From assembly GCA_037039925.1 (NCBI GenBank), contig JAXRKP010000046.1:480001-544000 (forward strand): a DNA stretch of 64,000 nt, written 5' to 3'. This document shows positions 63,131-64,000 of this stretch, in pieces. Both the position numbers and the translations under genes were made by a program. How positions within the stretch are numbered: position 1 is the stretch's first letter; each line of letters starts with the position of its first letter. A model generated the notes under the pieces. That model had not been told where the DNA came from. It was given only the letters and a program-made list of their open reading frames with translations, and ran no database searches. The DNA is from Doris montereyensis. Lineage: Eukaryota; Mollusca; Gastropoda; Nudibranchia; Dorididae.

Positions 63131-64000
63131 CAGACGTTGACCATTCTCAGATGGCTTTCCACCATGTTTGCCATGCACTCCATTGTAAACAGGTTTTTAA
63201 AGCCCCTTCACTCCCAATGAGTGTTAATTTTCACTGTGACGCCCTCTACCTAGTGTACCATTGTGTACCGTACTAGTATTCGTCCAAATACCAATGCGTG
63301 TCAATGTCCACATCTCACAAATAGATCTACGTCTTTTTGTTAACTTTATCTTCCTGTCTTTACATAGTATGAAACTGAAGCCATTTTTTTGTTTGTATAA
63401 ACGGACTAATGTGGTGCCGTGTCAGACATTTCCTCGATATCGACCTGGCAACTGACAATGGGAGTGGGCTGATGGTGGCGGAGGTCAGCGGTCAATTCTG
63501 TAATTATATGGGTCGCATGGCTACAGTTATTTCATCTGTTAGTGTTAGTTAAATGTCGTCTGCCCGATCTTAACCGTTTTTCAATTGCATCAACATTGAA
63601 TTTGGTTATACGGGTGTCTTTTATTTCCTTTTTTTAGTTTTCTTCTTTGTTTCATTCTGAAGTTTTGTTTCGTGTTTGCTTTCGTTTCGTTTTTTTGTTT
63701 TTGTTTTTGGTCTTGTTGTGTTACGTCTTTTGACAATGTCAATTTAAACTTAGGGGGTTAAGTATGTCCAACGGGGTTCGAAAAGCCACCGAATCTAATT
63801 TAGTTCTACAACCTACACTATACAAGGCCTACATCTTTACAAAAACACCAAGGACCGAAACCAAGACCTAAAATCGGGCAACTGACGGTATATGACATTA
63901 AATCTGGATGTAGATCTAATGACTACTACTAGTGGTGGTAGGGACTACAATTGAAATCAATATATCATTAGAGGTCTATAGATAATATCTAACATAGACT
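63131..64000. other. Unique sequence to the right edge
   Basis: T-rich stretch near 63620-63720. No gene recognised. Ends in unique DNA. Confidence 0.4.

Overview
This window is eukaryotic nuclear DNA. It has interrupted genes with GT..AG introns, non-LTR retrotransposon remnants, tRNA-derived SINEs and a very large amount of satellite and microsatellite DNA. Nothing bacterial, viral or organellar was seen. A lophotrochozoan, most likely a gastropod mollusc, is my inference from the overall character; no sequence here names the species.

One real gene was recognised. It lies on the minus strand and runs right to left from about 43.1 kb to 6.6 kb. It encodes a GPR155 (LYCHOS, lysosomal cholesterol signalling protein) orthologue. 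Nine exons are supported by homology plus splice sites (42742-43104, 36632-36798, 18390-18682, 17726-17840, 15937-16096, 14242-14396, 13558-13641, 7715-7998, 6620-6948). Two more are weaker (11678-11807 and 10985-11039). They cover the N-terminal auxin-carrier-like permease domain and the start of the GPCR-like part. The C-terminal DEP domain and the promoter or first exon were not found. Six of the nine well-supported and one of the two weaker exons carry apparent one-base frameshifts, mostly at short homopolymers, while splice sites and conserved residues are intact. I read these as sequencing indels rather than gene death.

The introns and flanks are mostly tandem arrays. The largest are 9.75-10.87 kb (27-bp unit), 18.7-22.25 kb (19- then 21-bp), 24.45-25.97 kb (about 79-bp), 30.9-33.26 kb (44-bp), 33.5-34.9 kb (12-bp), 35.05-36.6 kb (about 42-bp) and 37.9-42.6 kb (CTA-rich). 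Long pure GA, CT and GAA tracts are also present. Nearly all long ORFs in the window are translations of these arrays and are not genes.

The dispersed repeats fall into families that recur across the window: SINE-A (tail of GATTT words, tRNA-like head), SINE-B (head with GGCCGAGTGGTTA), SINE-C, and a ~110-bp element D. Two LINE reverse-transcriptase remnants lie at 28.4-29.2 kb and 61.4-63.0 kb.

The most interesting pattern is that at least five tandem arrays are amplifications of internal pieces of these dispersed elements (5.65-5.9, 8.16-8.72, 29.46-29.82, 59.07-60.0 and 60.2-61.1 kb). This suggests that SINE-like insertions repeatedly seed minisatellites here. A second pattern is strong strand asymmetry over 33.5-42.6 kb: the pre-mRNA of the GPR155 gene would be G-rich and C-poor across most of about 9 kb.
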